Both the position numbers and the translations under genes were made by a program. This document shows, one piece after another, positions 47,481-60,859 of a DNA stretch of 64,000 bases; position 1 is the stretch's first letter; each line of letters starts with the position of its first letter. The DNA comes from Stenopsyche tienmushanensis (taxonomy: Eukaryota; Arthropoda; Insecta; Trichoptera; Stenopsychidae), in the NCBI GenBank assembly GCA_008973525.1, contig WACJ01000059.1, positions 1 to 64,000 of the forward strand. Direction: 5' to 3'. The notes beneath the pieces are model-generated. The model made no database searches. It had not been told where the DNA came from and worked only from the letters and a program-made list of their open reading frames with translations.

Positions 47481-50479
47481 CCCTCAACCACCCTAGATAG
47501 CGACGTATTTCTAAACTTAAACCATCCATTCAATTTATCAAAATTATACTCAAAACTTAATATATTATGATTAATTATAATGTTTTTTTAGGTTTAAACT
47601 GATAGTGTTTTAAATCAAATTAAAATTATATTTGCATGAATGATGACCAATGAACTATAAAATATTAATATACAAATTCAACAAAATTTCTGCAATAGAC
47701 TGAATGATTGAATGTGTGAATTCTACCATTTGGGTTCAAATCCAGATTTTGGAAAAAAATAACAAGCTAATAAATTAATATTTTCAATTGATCTTCTCGA
47801 TCTATGCTTACTCTGATTAAGCGGTTAATAAAGTCATTCATCAAATCAGCCACATGAAAATTAATTTCCTTACGAAAGACACATAAAGAGATTGCCTTTA
47901 TACGATAAAGGATGTCACCTTAAGAAAAAGTTATGAACTAAGATCAATTAAAAAATTATATTTTTTTACGGAAGAAGCTAAGAAACCAAAAGAGATTTTT
48001 TAAGGTATTATGACAATTTACACGAAACCGAATTTAAACAGCAGAGAATTCGGGTAACTCATCAAAAACAGTTTAGGGTATTTTTTATTAAAAGCTGGAC
48101 ATATCTAAAGTTAGTGCAGGATGCTGTTTAAGTCCACTTTTCTAAAAAAAAAATGGTAAGAGAATTATAAAATAATGAATTTTACATTTAAAATTTAGTC
48201 ATCGAGAATACAAAGCAGGGAGAGCTATTAAAATTTACATCAACATATCAGTGCTTATATTTGCCAAAGCTTAGGTTGCCAATCACCAATTTGGTTTCCA
48301 ATAATTAAACCATTCGACATGCTGTTTTGACCTATTTTGATGTAGTTTGGCTGTTGTTAAATAACATACATCCCACATTACACGTATTAATTTCATTAAA
48401 GCTAATTATGGTATGTAAATACATATATATTATAATAAAATTTCCCCCCCCCCTGAAAGTTTTCAATTGGTTCTAGACATGTTAAGGACTACTTGTAATC
48501 ATACGTTAAGGGAAAAATGGCTATTGTATATTATGTCACTTTTTTGCTTTGACAAGATAATCTCTTTAATGTTGAAGTACTGCTTGTCATGCATCGATAA
48601 AGAGGCTAGTTATTAGGGTGAAAACGGATAGAAGTCTATGATAGAAATAATATTTATTGATTAAGTCAAGTAGAATTTTCTATTAGGAGCAATTTATGTG
48701 ATGTATTTTTTAAAGATTTTTATTAATATATTTTTTAGCTTCTCAGTGCATTCAGGAATAATTTTAATAGTTATAGCTATAATTGCTTATATTAATTTCA
48801 TAGATGCCAATTTTAGTCATCATATATGAAAAATTTGTAAATTTGTTATGAGATTTAAGATTTTATATTAATTTCAGTACGAAATGGAATTACTTCTCAT
48901 TGTCCAGAATTTTGATCCATCCCATAGCTAAAGGGTTCATGTTAAAACAGTCCTCTAAAATAGCGTTACACTCTTATGCTATCACCAGCAAGATGTTCAT
49001 TATATAGTCATTTTTTTATATTCTAACCAGAAAATGTATTTATATTTTGGACACGGTATAATAGAATCGAAAATGCTGATGGAATTGTTTTTTAAACACA
49101 ACCTTTGTACATGCCGTATTTTTTGTGCCTTTTAAATTTATATGCCGGAGGAAATTACCCCACTCACCCCATTCACTCGACTCTTGAACGTCTCTAGGTG
49201 TATACAAGTAGTGCTATATTTTACACTCGTGTCGTTACTACTTTATGTATGGGCTGAGAACTGCATGAACTATTCATTTTAAAGGCCTTATAAAAGCCTT
49301 TCGAAAAATACGCCTTAAAAGGTTTGAATTGATATTAGATTAATATTTTTGGAATGCTTGGAATGAAGTTTCAGACGGCAACTATATACAAATGACATTT
49401 ATTTAATATTAATAAAGGAAACCGGACTATATTTAAGAACATACTATTATATAGATATGGGTTGCTTTAATCTTGATGTTTAGTTTTAAGCCATCAATAA
49501 AGCGACTAGACCCAACTGCGAGACTTCATTGACAGGCCAACTTGGGTAAAATGACTTCTCTCGATGAAGGTTTATAGCCATTCTACGCTCTTTAATTCGA
49601 AGGCTTCAGATCTATCATCTGCAAGAATCCAACAACTGTTTAAGGAACGATCATAGCCTCAATTATTCCAGTTTTTATCCTTATATTTTTACTACCGCGG
49701 ACAAAGGGCTATCATAAACTCATAATCAGATCACGTGATTAGTGAGACTTACTTACGATGCATTAAAAATAACAGCCACTTGTCGGGTAATTTTTACTCC
49801 ACGTTACGATACTTTAACTATTTAGCATAAAGTGTGATATCGCATAAAAAACTTAATTTAATGCTTTAATTCAATATTTTGATAAAAATAAAAAAAACGA
49901 TCTTTTTTTAGACTCAATCTCTGATAACGAATCAATGAGATCGAAACTGGGTATCATGGACATGCATAGCATCCCAAAGCATTGAGAGTTCATCCCCTAT
50001 TTATTTTTTAAAGCACTACAGATATTATAGGACAAAGACAATTAGAGAAATATTTTTTAAAATGTTTATCTTATATTATAATATATTTGATATAGTATTA
50101 CATTAAGATATTGATATCCTTGAAAGACGTAAACCTGCTTCAATAATATCGTTCCAAGAAAATAGTATTTGCTCCTTTTGAGTGATTTATGCATTGAAGG
50201 ACATTATAAATATTATTTGTAAAAATGTCAATAATACCCGCCATAAATATGAATCTGCCAAATTTTCTCAGTACGAAATGGTTTTTATATTTGGTGTAGG
50301 ACAATAAAAATAAATCCCATGCAGGATTAAATCAATGTGTACCTTAAATGGCCTATAAGTTTTTCTTGGTCCGCACTCGAAGATTTATGAGAGACACTAT
50401 TACTATATTCTAGTAAAAAGAAGGAAAACAAAGTTTTTTATTACACTCATAAACAGGTACTAAAAACATACACTCCGGC
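47481..50479. other. AT-rich intergenic DNA, no gene seen
   Basis: It includes a ten-base C run at 48444-48453, a T-box-like GGGTTCAAATCCAG at about 47730 without a surrounding tRNA, and a repeat copy at 49495-49640. Confidence 0.45.
49495..49640 (+). repeat. Dispersed repeat, copy 1 (partner at 57040-57180)
   Basis: CAACTGCGAGACTTC (49513-49527) is identical to 57052-57066. The following ~110 bp keep the same order of words (GAC-TTCTC, CTCTTTAAT, AGATCTATCATCT versus CACTTTTTAAT, GTCTCTTATATCT) with substantial divergence. Confidence 0.45.
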
Positions 50480-51070
50480 GCAACCCCTAATGGTTTTTTA
50501 TTTTTCTGCATGGAAAAATTGAGTTGTTTTTTGTGATTTTTTTGAAACTTCAATTAGCCCGAGTGGGGATTTTAATATTGCGCGGGATTAATTCTGATTC
50601 TAAAGTACGATTATGTATATTTCGTCTTTCGGAAGCTATATTAATTAAAGCATCTTGATTCCATTTAATAGACGAATGAACATTTTCTCATCCGGCGAAT
50701 AATGAATCAAGTTTAATATTCATGAGCGATTTTATAATCTTTTAATATTTCTCAGTATTTAAAAACCGTGGAGTTTTTTTGGCAATGCGCTATTGAAAAC
50801 GGATTTCAATACTAATTTCAATGAATAATTTATTCGCAAAAATTAACAGGATAATGCTTTGCGGCTACAAAAGATACGCCCCGGGCGAGAGAAATAATTA
50901 CTTTGCCACGTCGTGCATCGATTTTTTTCGCAATGAGACACCCGAAATAGAGAGAAACATTTTTTTTTAAAATACCGTAACATTAATCTCGAAGGAATTG
51001 CTTAGAGTAGAGGACATGGTTACATGCCACAAATTGACGCATATGGCGCGCATATGTTTATTGTGGAAGG
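50480..51070. other. Mixed-composition region, possible small regulatory elements
   Basis: Short balanced blocks (about 50560-50640, 50850-50935 and 51000-51090) are separated by AT-rich sequence. No coding frame was recognised. Confidence 0.25.
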
Positions 51071-51104
51071 TCCTACAAAAAGCTGCCGTATGAGAAACTT
51101 TTTG

Positions 51105-51205
51105 TTTGCGACAAAACTGAGCGAAAAATATTTTTTTTTGTATGAAAATTTAATAACAAGCGGTTTTACGACCCCAAAATATAAATTTTTGGCATAATAG
51201 AATGA
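51105..51205. repeat. Dispersed repeat, copy 2 (partner at about 11.4 kb)
   Basis: CGACCCCAAAATAT at 51169-51182 and flanking sequence resemble 11345-11430 in the same orientation. Divergence is high. Confidence 0.35.
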
Positions 51206-52030
51206 ACACAGTCCACTAAAATATGTGTTTGATTTAACTTCAAAAGGTTGATACGCTCATGTAAAAATCGTCCTTTAATAGAGCTTAAGCTATAAAGCGA
51301 TCATTATTATAATTATATATTTTATTTAAATAATGTGAAATTTAAATCATGCAACAATATTTGTGGTGAAATATTGAAAATTTGATACGAAAAAAAAAAA
51401 TATATATATAATAAAATTGCACAGTGAATGTTCTCAATTACAACGACAGGGTGTATTGCTATGCCATTTATTCAAGAAAGGGTAAAATCACCACGGTCAG
51501 AATGAATAGTTTTCCACTATCATTCTAATATATCCCACTTAATCGTAGAATACGTTATATCTCCAGGTCAGTTATATTTATGGTGACCATATTTCCATTA
51601 TTATAGAGCACGTTCTAATACTTTCGATAGTTATTCTTTATATTCTAATAATATTTGCTTCAAAAGTGTACATTTAAAACAACCCCCGTGGATATTCAAA
51701 TGATAAACAAATTATGTAACATGGCAATTGATATGTTTATTCTATTAGAATATTTATGTCAAGTATTTAAAAAAAAGAGAAAGAGAGAGACGAAATTAGA
51801 GTATATAAAATCCGGTGCATTTCAAAACACAATCAGTCGCCGACGGGCGCCCGACTTGTACGGACATGCATGCATGCATATTCTTGAACGATATATCATT
51901 ACATAGAAAAGAAGATGATGAGGAAAGGATTCAATACGATAATCATACACATGGTTATTGCACTATACTACGGCTACAAAATGCAAGATTAATTTTAAAA
52001 AGTCGACAAAATAAAAATCGTGCTAAAGCG
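51206..52030. other. AT-rich DNA, no gene seen
   Basis: An 83-codon frame at 51655-51906 overlaps another at 51815-52042. Neither resembles a protein family. A GA-rich run lies at 51770-51790 and a short GC-richer stretch at 51835-51880. Confidence 0.4.
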
Positions 52031-52070
52031 AAATCGTATTAAGCGAAGTATCCTTCGCTTAATACGATTT
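52031..52070. repeat. Perfect hairpin, 18-bp arms, 4-nt loop
   Basis: The left arm is AAATCGTATTAAGCGAAG (52031-52048), the loop TATC, and the right arm its exact complement (52053-52070). There is no mismatch in either arm. It could be a recent templated inverted duplication or a cruciform-forming site. No RNA family was recognised. Confidence 0.7.
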
Positions 52071-54999
52071 TATAAATACATTTTATCAAAGTGCAGGAAG
52101 TTTATGTTTATATTACACGAATTCTGGACTCTTTGTAATAGACTAAATACCTAAATATCATTTCTTGATACCGGGGAAAATCTTTCGGATCGTCTATGTA
52201 AACTGCAACTAAGTCTTCAAGTGCTTTCTTTGGTTACTTAATATATTTGAAAATATATTTATTACTTATATTTATACTATGTGATCAGTTTTTAGAAATA
52301 AAACAATTAAGACCTAATGTAAGCATTTATGTTTAAAAGCTCTGTATCTGTGATATTTTTGCTTAAGCACAGGAGCATCGCAGATTAGTTTTTGTGTGCG
52401 TCATTGTCGTTAAACTTTATACACATTAAAATTACTACATATGAGAATTAGTTTTTGTGTTAAAAAATACTGCGAAAATATTAAACAACCCTTTCTGTTG
52501 ACCTAGAAAATTGTTTAATTTGAAAAAGGAGATAGGAGATGTTGACGGACACGGATAAGCAGAGAATTGCCTCCAACCTTCCCCTCTTAACCCATTATGC
52601 AAATTCGTCTACTTTCATTTATGATTTTACATAGATAAAATTTATATTTTTGAAAAATGGTTTTTATCTAGGTCATGGTGCAGTATTAAAGCCTCAGCAC
52701 CGGGTGAGTGTTTAAAATGATTACTTCACGGCTGCGTAGTCGTAAAAGGCTTGATAGTATTAAAATTTTAACATCATTATGAATTGCGTCATTTCAGGAA
52801 AATACTAGCTAAATATTATATAGAGCCTCCTGGAGCCTTATTAAAGAATTTAAACACACGAACTTTCAGTGCCTGATATCAAATGTAAAATTCAATTACC
52901 GGCAAAACATAGTTTCCTATTTTCCATTATCAACAAAATCGTCATAATAAAATTACTCGTGGTATTCCGTTTAATGTAAGTTCCTTTTCATAAATAGCAT
53001 AATTTCACCAAAATTCTTAGTTACAAGTTTTAGACCACATATTCAAGTGGAAAACTTTGAAGTAACTTCAAGTTGAAGATAGTCATCTTTTACTCATGAA
53101 TGGTCTTCATTAAGACAGTTCAAAGGTCAAAACGCTCACTACGACTAATTTAAGGATTTTCTTTACAGCGTTGAGATTGAAATTTTAAGCGTTATAAAAT
53201 AGCATTTGCTTTGATATAATAATACATTTTGGATAAAGGAAATTAGCATGTATGTGCTTATATGTAGATGAGTTGAATTGATTGAGTGAAGGTTATATCC
53301 TGTGCCAACATTAAGGCTCTTGTTATCTGCAAGGTAAATAATTTACCAGCGTTAAAGTTTGACATCCTTGGGTTGACCGCCATCACTCCAGATTGTGTCA
53401 ACATCAACACACGGTGGTGATCTTAAGTTCTGCTTAAGTGATTGTGAATCAGGGATCCTAGAAGAATTTCAGCGAAATAGTTATATAATAAAATAAAATA
53501 AATATACTACAATAAAGCTCAAAATTTAACTCATAACTCGAGTATAGAGCCAGAATTGAATCTTTGAAAATTTGCCAAATTGAAACAATCACAAGCTAAG
53601 CCTTTCAATGATTTGTTTCAAATAAAGCAGTTAACCATTATGGTGAAACATTTGTATTTGAAAATGTTTCTTACAAATACTTTAAATACCAATGGCGTGA
53701 CGAAGATTACTATTTTCATCAATTATTCATAGAATAAAATTGATTTGTAAAATGTATGGAAAAGAGGAGCTTATAATTTTCTATAATAATGATTAAAATG
53801 GTGATATTATTATATTAGTAATTTATGAATAAACTACTTATAATGAGGTTAATTTTCTTTGCATCATAGTTTATTTAAAGTCAATAACAATTAAATAAAT
53901 GCGTCATATATATAGGCCAATGGACATATCTGGGTTGATATATTAGTGGTCCATAACAGAAGGCAGTTAAAATTTTGTAGAGAGAATTTAATGCATGCAA
54001 ATTTAACAAAATTTCGTTATTAACGTACAGATAACTATAATTACGTTTGTTTAAGTTTGATAATTATATATTCTACATTTTCAATGATTGTATCTTTTAA
54101 CATATATTCCAAATACCTAAATAGTATAATAGTTCGAGAGAGCTAAATCCCGGAACTATATAAGGTGCTCTAGAATCTCCCAGTTTAATTCCTAAGCAAA
54201 GTCACGGGTAATTATCGCCATTTATAGGTGCACATTTTCATGGCGAAATATTAACACCTTCCTTATAGTCAACTCGGACGTTTTTATGTCAGTTTATGGT
54301 AAAATTTGTGAAAGTATTGATAAGAATTGTTTTATGATAGTTTATGCAGCGTCTAAATGCTCGTACTATTCATTTGATTAATAACATTTTTTAAAATACA
54401 TCTGCACTGTAAATCATGGAGATAATCTTTGTTAAAATTTCTCAATGACGACTTGATACAATTGTCCGTTTCTGCAGGTAATTGTCAAATTTAGATTAAA
54501 ATCTTTAAAATTCCCTTAAAAAAATACATTTTCTAAGCCACTATACATCTTTATGGTTTTAATAACCTTGTATTTCAGTATTGATTGTAGTAAAAGCACC
54601 GTATTATAAAAGTAATCTTACAGAGATGTTTACTTGTGAACTGAACTTAAACAATAGTATCTAATAATAATGGATTGATTCCTGGTATATGATAAATTAT
54701 ATAAGATCGTTAATAAATATTTTGTTAGTTCTTGGACTCTTAATTGTAAAAGTTTGGGCTCAAAAGCATATCAACAAACTTGTCCCAGTAATAATATTAA
54801 TATTTTAGATTGGTTGTCTTGATCCATATTTAGCTTGATTGCCTACGGACGATTAATAAAAGGAGGGTCACATACAACTGATTGTTTAGCAACAATAATT
54901 AAAACACTTTATTGATGTGATTTCAGTTCTCATTCATAGATCATCGCTTACTTGAAATTTTTTACATAATTAATTTTCCATGAAAATCGCGTATGTTTG
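52071..54999. other. AT-rich intergenic DNA, no gene seen
   Basis: Slightly less biased patches lie near 53340-53460 and 54120-54300, possibly small regulatory elements. No gene or RNA was recognised. Confidence 0.45.
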
Positions 55000-55870
55000 A
55001 TAATGGATCATCTCAAAGAGAAGAAAAATATATTTTATTATGTCAGTTTGAAAAAAAGAGATTTATTTTAAATCCTATTTCTTATGTTTGCGCGAAAAAG
55101 TTCCCAAATTCAATGAAAGCCCTTCATTTAAATTGTCCTTTTCAAAAGGTTGCCATGAAGACGCAACTAAGGACGATTGGAGTTCCCTCATTTGCTTTAT
55201 TACTGTTCTTTCACAGCATTTCCGTATCCTCGAGGACAAAAAATATGAAAAATTTTCGCATTTATCACGCACTCAATTCATCACTCCACTCTCCCCGCGA
55301 TAAGTTCTTCACCTTGCGAGTCTCCAGACACAATCGGTTGACGGAATTTATGTCTCTCTCGAAACACCGACGATCCAGAGTAATGTGACAAAGCAAGGGA
55401 TCGCATAAAAAGTTTTGTTAACGCATCTCGTCTGAATAAACACATTTTCAAACATGTAAAAAATATATCTATTCCTGGAGGCAAGAGGTTTTCACGCGAA
55501 AATGTGCTTTTGACGTTTTTTTCCGCTTTGTTTGAAGATATTTCACTTGACGTCAAGGAAATCTTCTTCGGCCCTTTTGCTCGCTACACCGGTCCCGGTC
55601 CGTTATTATTTACATGGATGGACGAAGAAAAGTTTTTCCTCCTTTACATATTCATTTTGTTCGGCTGCAGGGAGACAGGGCCAGATTTGGGCTTTATTAT
55701 TTTGCAGATATCATCTTGCCCCCTGACCCACTTGTTTTCCTTCTCGGCCCGACCGACCGGGCGTTACAATTTAAACGTAATCCAAGAAAACTGAGCCCGG
55801 CAAACAAACGTGGGAAATCCCCTTTTTATTCACTATCACGAAGGCTTTTCAGGATAAGAGCTTTGCATTA
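55000..55870. other. Composition island, possible cis-regulatory DNA
   Basis: About 870 bp with many overlapping frames on both strands (131 codons + at 54993-55388, 91 codons - at 55281-55556, 96 codons + at 55504-55794). Several phases are open at once and there is no domain, which argues against coding. CCGGTCCCGGTCCG-type words near 55590 and CCCGACCGACCGGG near 55748 make it one of the more GC-rich points. Confidence 0.33.
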
Positions 55871-57039
55871 GAGATATAAACACACTCACCCTTTAATTTA
55901 TTCAATTATTTATATTACTTTTTTGAACGTTTTCCGATGCGAATTAACGTAATTAGATTTGGATCGAAGTAAGTGGGACTAATTTTTGTAGATGGCTACA
56001 GAAATTGGGGTTAAAAATATTAAAAAATGAATCATTTTTAAAATAAATAACTATGTAAATGCATAGAGACAATAATGGATACTATGAGTTGTAAGCGCCT
56101 ATGGGCAATTGATCAAATCTAAGGATTTGGATAACAGATCTTCACTGCATGCATCGAGAGTATGCTTATAAAATAGTTCTTTTTTTAATATTATCAAATG
56201 TAGATGATTTATATAGAAGTCTTTCAATGAATGGGTTTTCTATATGGTAGTCTCTCAATTTCTTCCATTTTTATTTTTGGCATGCTTATTTATTTCATAA
56301 TGCATTACAATGAAATCGATTATATTTGTCAAGGGAAAAGATATCAGCGTTTGTATCAAAGATTCTTAGCTGAGACCAAAAAGTGTAACTTAAGTTACTG
56401 ATGTGCCTAACGAGTTGGAAGAAGGAGCAAAAGTACTTCTTAAACTCCACTCAAACGGTAAAGCAAGCTTGAAATTTTCAGAACAAGATAATTTCTCATA
56501 TTTTTGTCTCTCAGAAAGGGTTTTAATGTTACATATGAGGAAGAAACAATGCTGTTATCTTTCACAAGAATTTATCGTCACGTATAAGGATTTGCCTTCT
56601 TATAAATTTCAAAGATTTGAGCATAGGAGTCAGTTAATTTTTTTTAACAATTTGAAAAATTTATTAATCGATTAAAAGTAATTTTCATTATCCTTTACAG
56701 TTAATAAACTTAGAGCTTAAATACACATATTTATATTATTGTAACTAATTAAGACTATATATTAAACTATATAAGATCATCAGCAGAAGATAAGCTTCAT
56801 GACAAAAAAATATTGTGATATTCATATAAACTATGTAAAATCGGATGTAAGGATCGTTGATTTTAAAGGCTCTAAATTTATTTATTTTTAAATTTATTTA
56901 TTTATTAAATTTATTTAAATGGTCATTTATACTAAAATGATTTTTAACAATAATCAAAATAGAATATAAAAATTATGATAATTCGCCATTTGATCATACA
57001 TCCTGTCTTTGGTTCATATGGTTATTTAAAAAAAAGGAA
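55871..57039. other. AT-rich intergenic DNA, no gene seen
   Basis: A 90-codon frame at 56403-56675 (+) is of mixed composition without a recognisable motif. The rest is simple AT-rich sequence, including repeated TTTATTTA words near 56880. Confidence 0.45.
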
Positions 57040-57180
57040 ACAAAGACAACTCAACTGCGAGACTTCTTGATGAGCTCCTTATCTTAAGGAAAGACGTCTT
57101 CACACGGCCAAATCTCATGACTCACACTTTTTAATCCTAAAGATGCCGAGTCTCTTATATCTTTTCCCAACATAGCGGTT
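57040..57180 (+). repeat. Dispersed repeat, copy 2 (partner at 49495-49640)
   Basis: It carries the identical 15-mer CAACTGCGAGACTTC at 57052-57066 and diverged downstream similarity, in the same orientation as the first copy 7.5 kb away. Confidence 0.45.
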
Positions 57181-59118
57181 TTTTCCTGCTAGAAAAAATT
57201 GCAACCCTGAATCTTCAATATGCTATTTATTTCAGAAAAATTACACTTGAATTTTGATATAAAAGAACATCATTGGAAAAATAAACATTTTGGTGAGTGT
57301 TGTAAAAAATATATTTTTTATACTCAACTAAAATATGTGCTGATATTGCAACTTGGCACTATAATTACGCGTTTTAGTTTTTTGACAATTAGAGCAGTGG
57401 GTGTTTTTTTTAGAAGTAATTATGGTTTAAAGGTAAAATTTTAATTTCATAAAATTCACATATATTTAAATAGGCTTATAATTAAATTCGACTCATAGTT
57501 TTTCGAAAGCATGCAAATGAAAACATAAAAAATAATTGATATTGTTAAGCCTTTGGAAACCTTTTTCAAGCTTGAATTCGGAAACAATGGCCTTTAAGTA
57601 AAATTGTATATAATTTATGTAGTAATTAATAGTTGAAGTAGTGAAGGCTTTCATGAAACTCTGAAGTGACGAGGGTTACTTATCACTTTTTCATGGCAAC
57701 AAAGTTGGAAAGGTGAAAACGTCACGACTAGATTCTATTGTATTATGATGCTTTTTATTCCGAGGAAATATTTCTTGCTTCGTAAAGACATTAAGACAGA
57801 CACGCGAATAGATAAACAACATTTAATTAAACCAACTTTTATATCCTTCCGTAAAAACAGCGGCGATAGACAATGAATCAAATGGTTTCAACTTTATCAA
57901 CAGTACGACGTCAAAACGTTGTAATGGCAATATAAATAAAGTCGAATGTGGTCAAAGGCTTTAGCGGGATTTCAGTGACCGTAAACAATGCGAAATTTCT
58001 ACTTTTATCTCTTTCATTTTCACTACAACCCTAATGAAAACCATGCACTCCAATGTTGAGCTGAATAATTAAGCCATAAACATTGCAAGTGGGAAATCCT
58101 TAAACGGGATTTATGGATGTGTGTATTGAAAAAAGGCATCCCAAGAAGAACTCGCGTTGCTGAATTCAATCCGATAAATTTCTCTTTCAATTGCTTTCCA
58201 TGGCAGTTTGTTACACCTGGTCCATCATCAGCATAGGAAATATATAAAAATTCAATACGTTTGTCGAAGTAAGTTCATTCAATTATACAAGCTCTCCGTT
58301 ATGGCGTCAGGACGACATTAATAAAATAGACACACAACGAAAATATTACTGTACACAAAACCAACTCATAGTTATCGTAGCAGAAACTTAAAATGTCGAA
58401 CGTGAAGAAGATGAATGATCCGCCATTTATATAAGTCTGCCCTAATGACTATTTTGTATTGTTTATGTCAAATCGTATGAAATGAAATGGAGCTATGGGC
58501 ACTTTTTTCTTGCATTGTAACTCGATGTATACATTTGAGTTCGTTTAAATTGCAGGGGCTTTTCTTGTCTTGAGAAAACGAAAAAGCGGGAGGATCCTTA
58601 ATTGGTCACTGGGGGTGCCAAAAACTACTAACTAAGACCAGTTAATTCTTTTTATGGGAAGTAAATGTCGATAAGTATTTAGTGCCTTTGGAAAACGTAT
58701 TTGAAGACTTGTAAGGCTAAGGTTTTTTTATACTGAGATTACAATCTATTCAATTAAGATGCTTGGTTTTTTTTGTCGCTTTTGAACACTTTCAATATAA
58801 CCACAAAGTTCATTGGTTAAAATATTAAGCATGCTTAATTACATTATACATGGAGTTTTTAAGATTTACTTAAAAAACATTAGTAAAAAACGGGTTTTTC
58901 TATCCCGTTTTTTTTGGTTTTAGTTCATTTTTTTTTGGTTAATCCTTAAAAATAAACTCGATAGGTATTTCGAAATATCCGATTAAGGTAAAGCTATAAT
59001 TATAATTATCTAACTATAATTTTGTCTTTAAGAGCAAAAAAAAATACGCGATCGAAAACACGTTTTTACACTAAAATTATAAAATATTAGCATTCCTAGT
59101 TTCATGTAATAAACCTGC
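57181..59118. other. AT-rich DNA with a balanced block at 57570-58600
   Basis: The block from about 57640 to 58330 is less AT-rich and carries ATTA cores and GTCAAAGG/TTTACGG-type words but no coding frame. It is another candidate regulatory cluster. Otherwise nothing was recognised. Confidence 0.35.
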
Positions 59119-60139
59119 ATGTCATACTTTAAAATAATTGCTGATAGAGAGCTGATATATCTCGGGATCCTCATGGACAACAATCTGACCTTTAGCAAAC
59201 ACATAGAAGAAGCTGCGCAGAAGGTGGCCAGCGAGCTTGGACGGCTCATGCCCAACATTGGAGGGCCAAAGCCGTGTAGAAGACGTACCATAATTGAGGT
59301 AATATACTCGATCCTTCTGTTCAGAGCTTCGATACGGCAAGAGTTGCTCAGATGCAATACCAACAGAAAGAAGCTCGCCATGGTCCAGCGACAGGGAGCG
59401 CCTCGAGTTACCGCAGCGTACAGGACAGTATCCGAAGATGCGGTGCTTATGATCGCTGAAATATTCCCGCTGGACCTCCAGGTAAAGAAGAGGGCCTTGG
59501 ACTACGAATATTCCAAAAATCCCACAGTACACAATCAGAATCTGAGGGAAGCCTGGAAATGGAGATGGGATCAGTCCAGCAAGGAAGGTGGACCCACTGA
59601 CTTATCCCGGTCGTAAGTCGGCGGAAGGCCCGAAAACATGACGAAACGACCTACCGCCTGACTCAGGTGCTCACTGGGCATGGATGCTTTGTTGCGTACC
59701 TGAAGCAGATTGGCAAGGAAACCGCGACCAAGCGGAGGTCGACGATGCAGAACACACCATCAGTGACTGTGAGGCTTGGGCACCACAGAAATATTCGCTG
59801 ACACAAGCACTCAGGGTACCTGAGCTCAACGTTGATAACATAGTCCACAGCATGATGGTAAGTAAGAAGAACTGGGACCTTTGGCGCGATTACACTGAAG
59901 AAAATCCTGAGCGCCAAAGAGGGAAGTGAGAGAGAGAGGCTCAGAGTGGCTCTCCAACACTAGAATAGGGCCAGTTACCTAAGACCAGACTACCAGTCCT
60001 CCTGAAGCAATGTGAAAAAAATAGCAGGGAAACAGAGACGGACAAGGGAGGCGGCGTTTAGTCAGTAAGAATCTGACACTACCTTGGAATCAAACCCAGG
60101 CTGTCTTATGCAAGATTCCTTTTTCACAGGAAAAAAAAA
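59119..60139 (+). pseudogene. R1-like LINE, 3' end (post-RT region and 3' UTR)
   Basis: The + strand encodes the region after the reverse transcriptase core of an arthropod non-LTR element. It shows ELIYLGILMDNNLTFSKHIE, then GRLMPNIGGPKPCRRR, a YSILL helix, VQRQGAPRVTAAYRTVS and IFPLDLQVKKRA, up to 59616. Past a stop in TH*LIP the reading continues as YRLTQVLTGHGCF. A frameshift then leads to DDAEHTISDCEAW, where the family has a Cys-rich knuckle, and to the NWDLWRDYTEENPERQRGK tail ending at 59929. A 3' UTR runs to an A-run at 60131-60139. It is 5' truncated at about 59140, as is usual for LINE insertions, and cannot be active. Confidence 0.85.
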
Positions 60140-60859
60140 GAACTATCAGAGAGAGATATATAATATATATATATTATATAAAGACGATTTATTAAATTTT
60201 ATCAATTTGATGATAGTTTTTGAGGAATATTCCATTTTTTAATAACGTAATTACATTTAAATGCTTTTTTTATTACTCCCCTTTAAGAGTTTTATTTGAT
60301 TTAGATCTTCAAAGAATGCTGCTAAATTTAAAGCTCGTTTATCAACTCTTATCTTAATTGGTAATATTTGATTCCAATATTCGTTAACATACATATTATA
60401 TATCAGTTTTATTCATCAAGTAGACAATCTGGTATTTTAGTATATTATAATATACTAAAATAAATAAATATTTTAAAATAAAATAGTAAAATTGTTTCAA
60501 AATGTTACCACGAAGTCTTCTTAAAAATAATTGAATAATTAGTATTGTTGAATTAGTTTTAATAAAAATGTATTTGAATTATTTCCAGATATGATATAAT
60601 TTTGTATGAATTTCGAATTTAGTATGATACGGATTTATATTACATTAGTTTGCGGAATCCTAAGTTTAGCATTCAGCGGCGAATCAGTTTTATTCAAGCG
60701 TTCCCACAGAAGCACACATGACAAATGATAGATGGACAACGCACATTTCAGTACTTATTATAGACTAAGACTGCATTTGTGAGTATAATGTATCCTAAAG
60801 AACATGTTATTTATGAAATCAGACCGGGGGAAGCTTTGCCAACATAAGTGGATTGCCAT
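60140..60859. other. AT-rich intergenic DNA, no gene seen
   Basis: GA/TA microsatellite-like sequence lies right after the LINE tail (60150-60185), then featureless AT-rich DNA. Confidence 0.45.

Noticed and set aside
47690..47760. GGGTTCAAATCCAG, a near-perfect tRNA B-box
   Set aside because: No acceptor stem, D-arm or A-box at the right distance upstream.
48444..48453. Ten-base C run
   Set aside because: Simple homopolymer; nothing in the flanks gives it a role.
60090..60125. Reverse-strand GGGTTTGATTCC, a B-box-like word at the LINE 3' end
   Set aside because: It lies inside the LINE 3' UTR with no A-box; not a tRNA gene.
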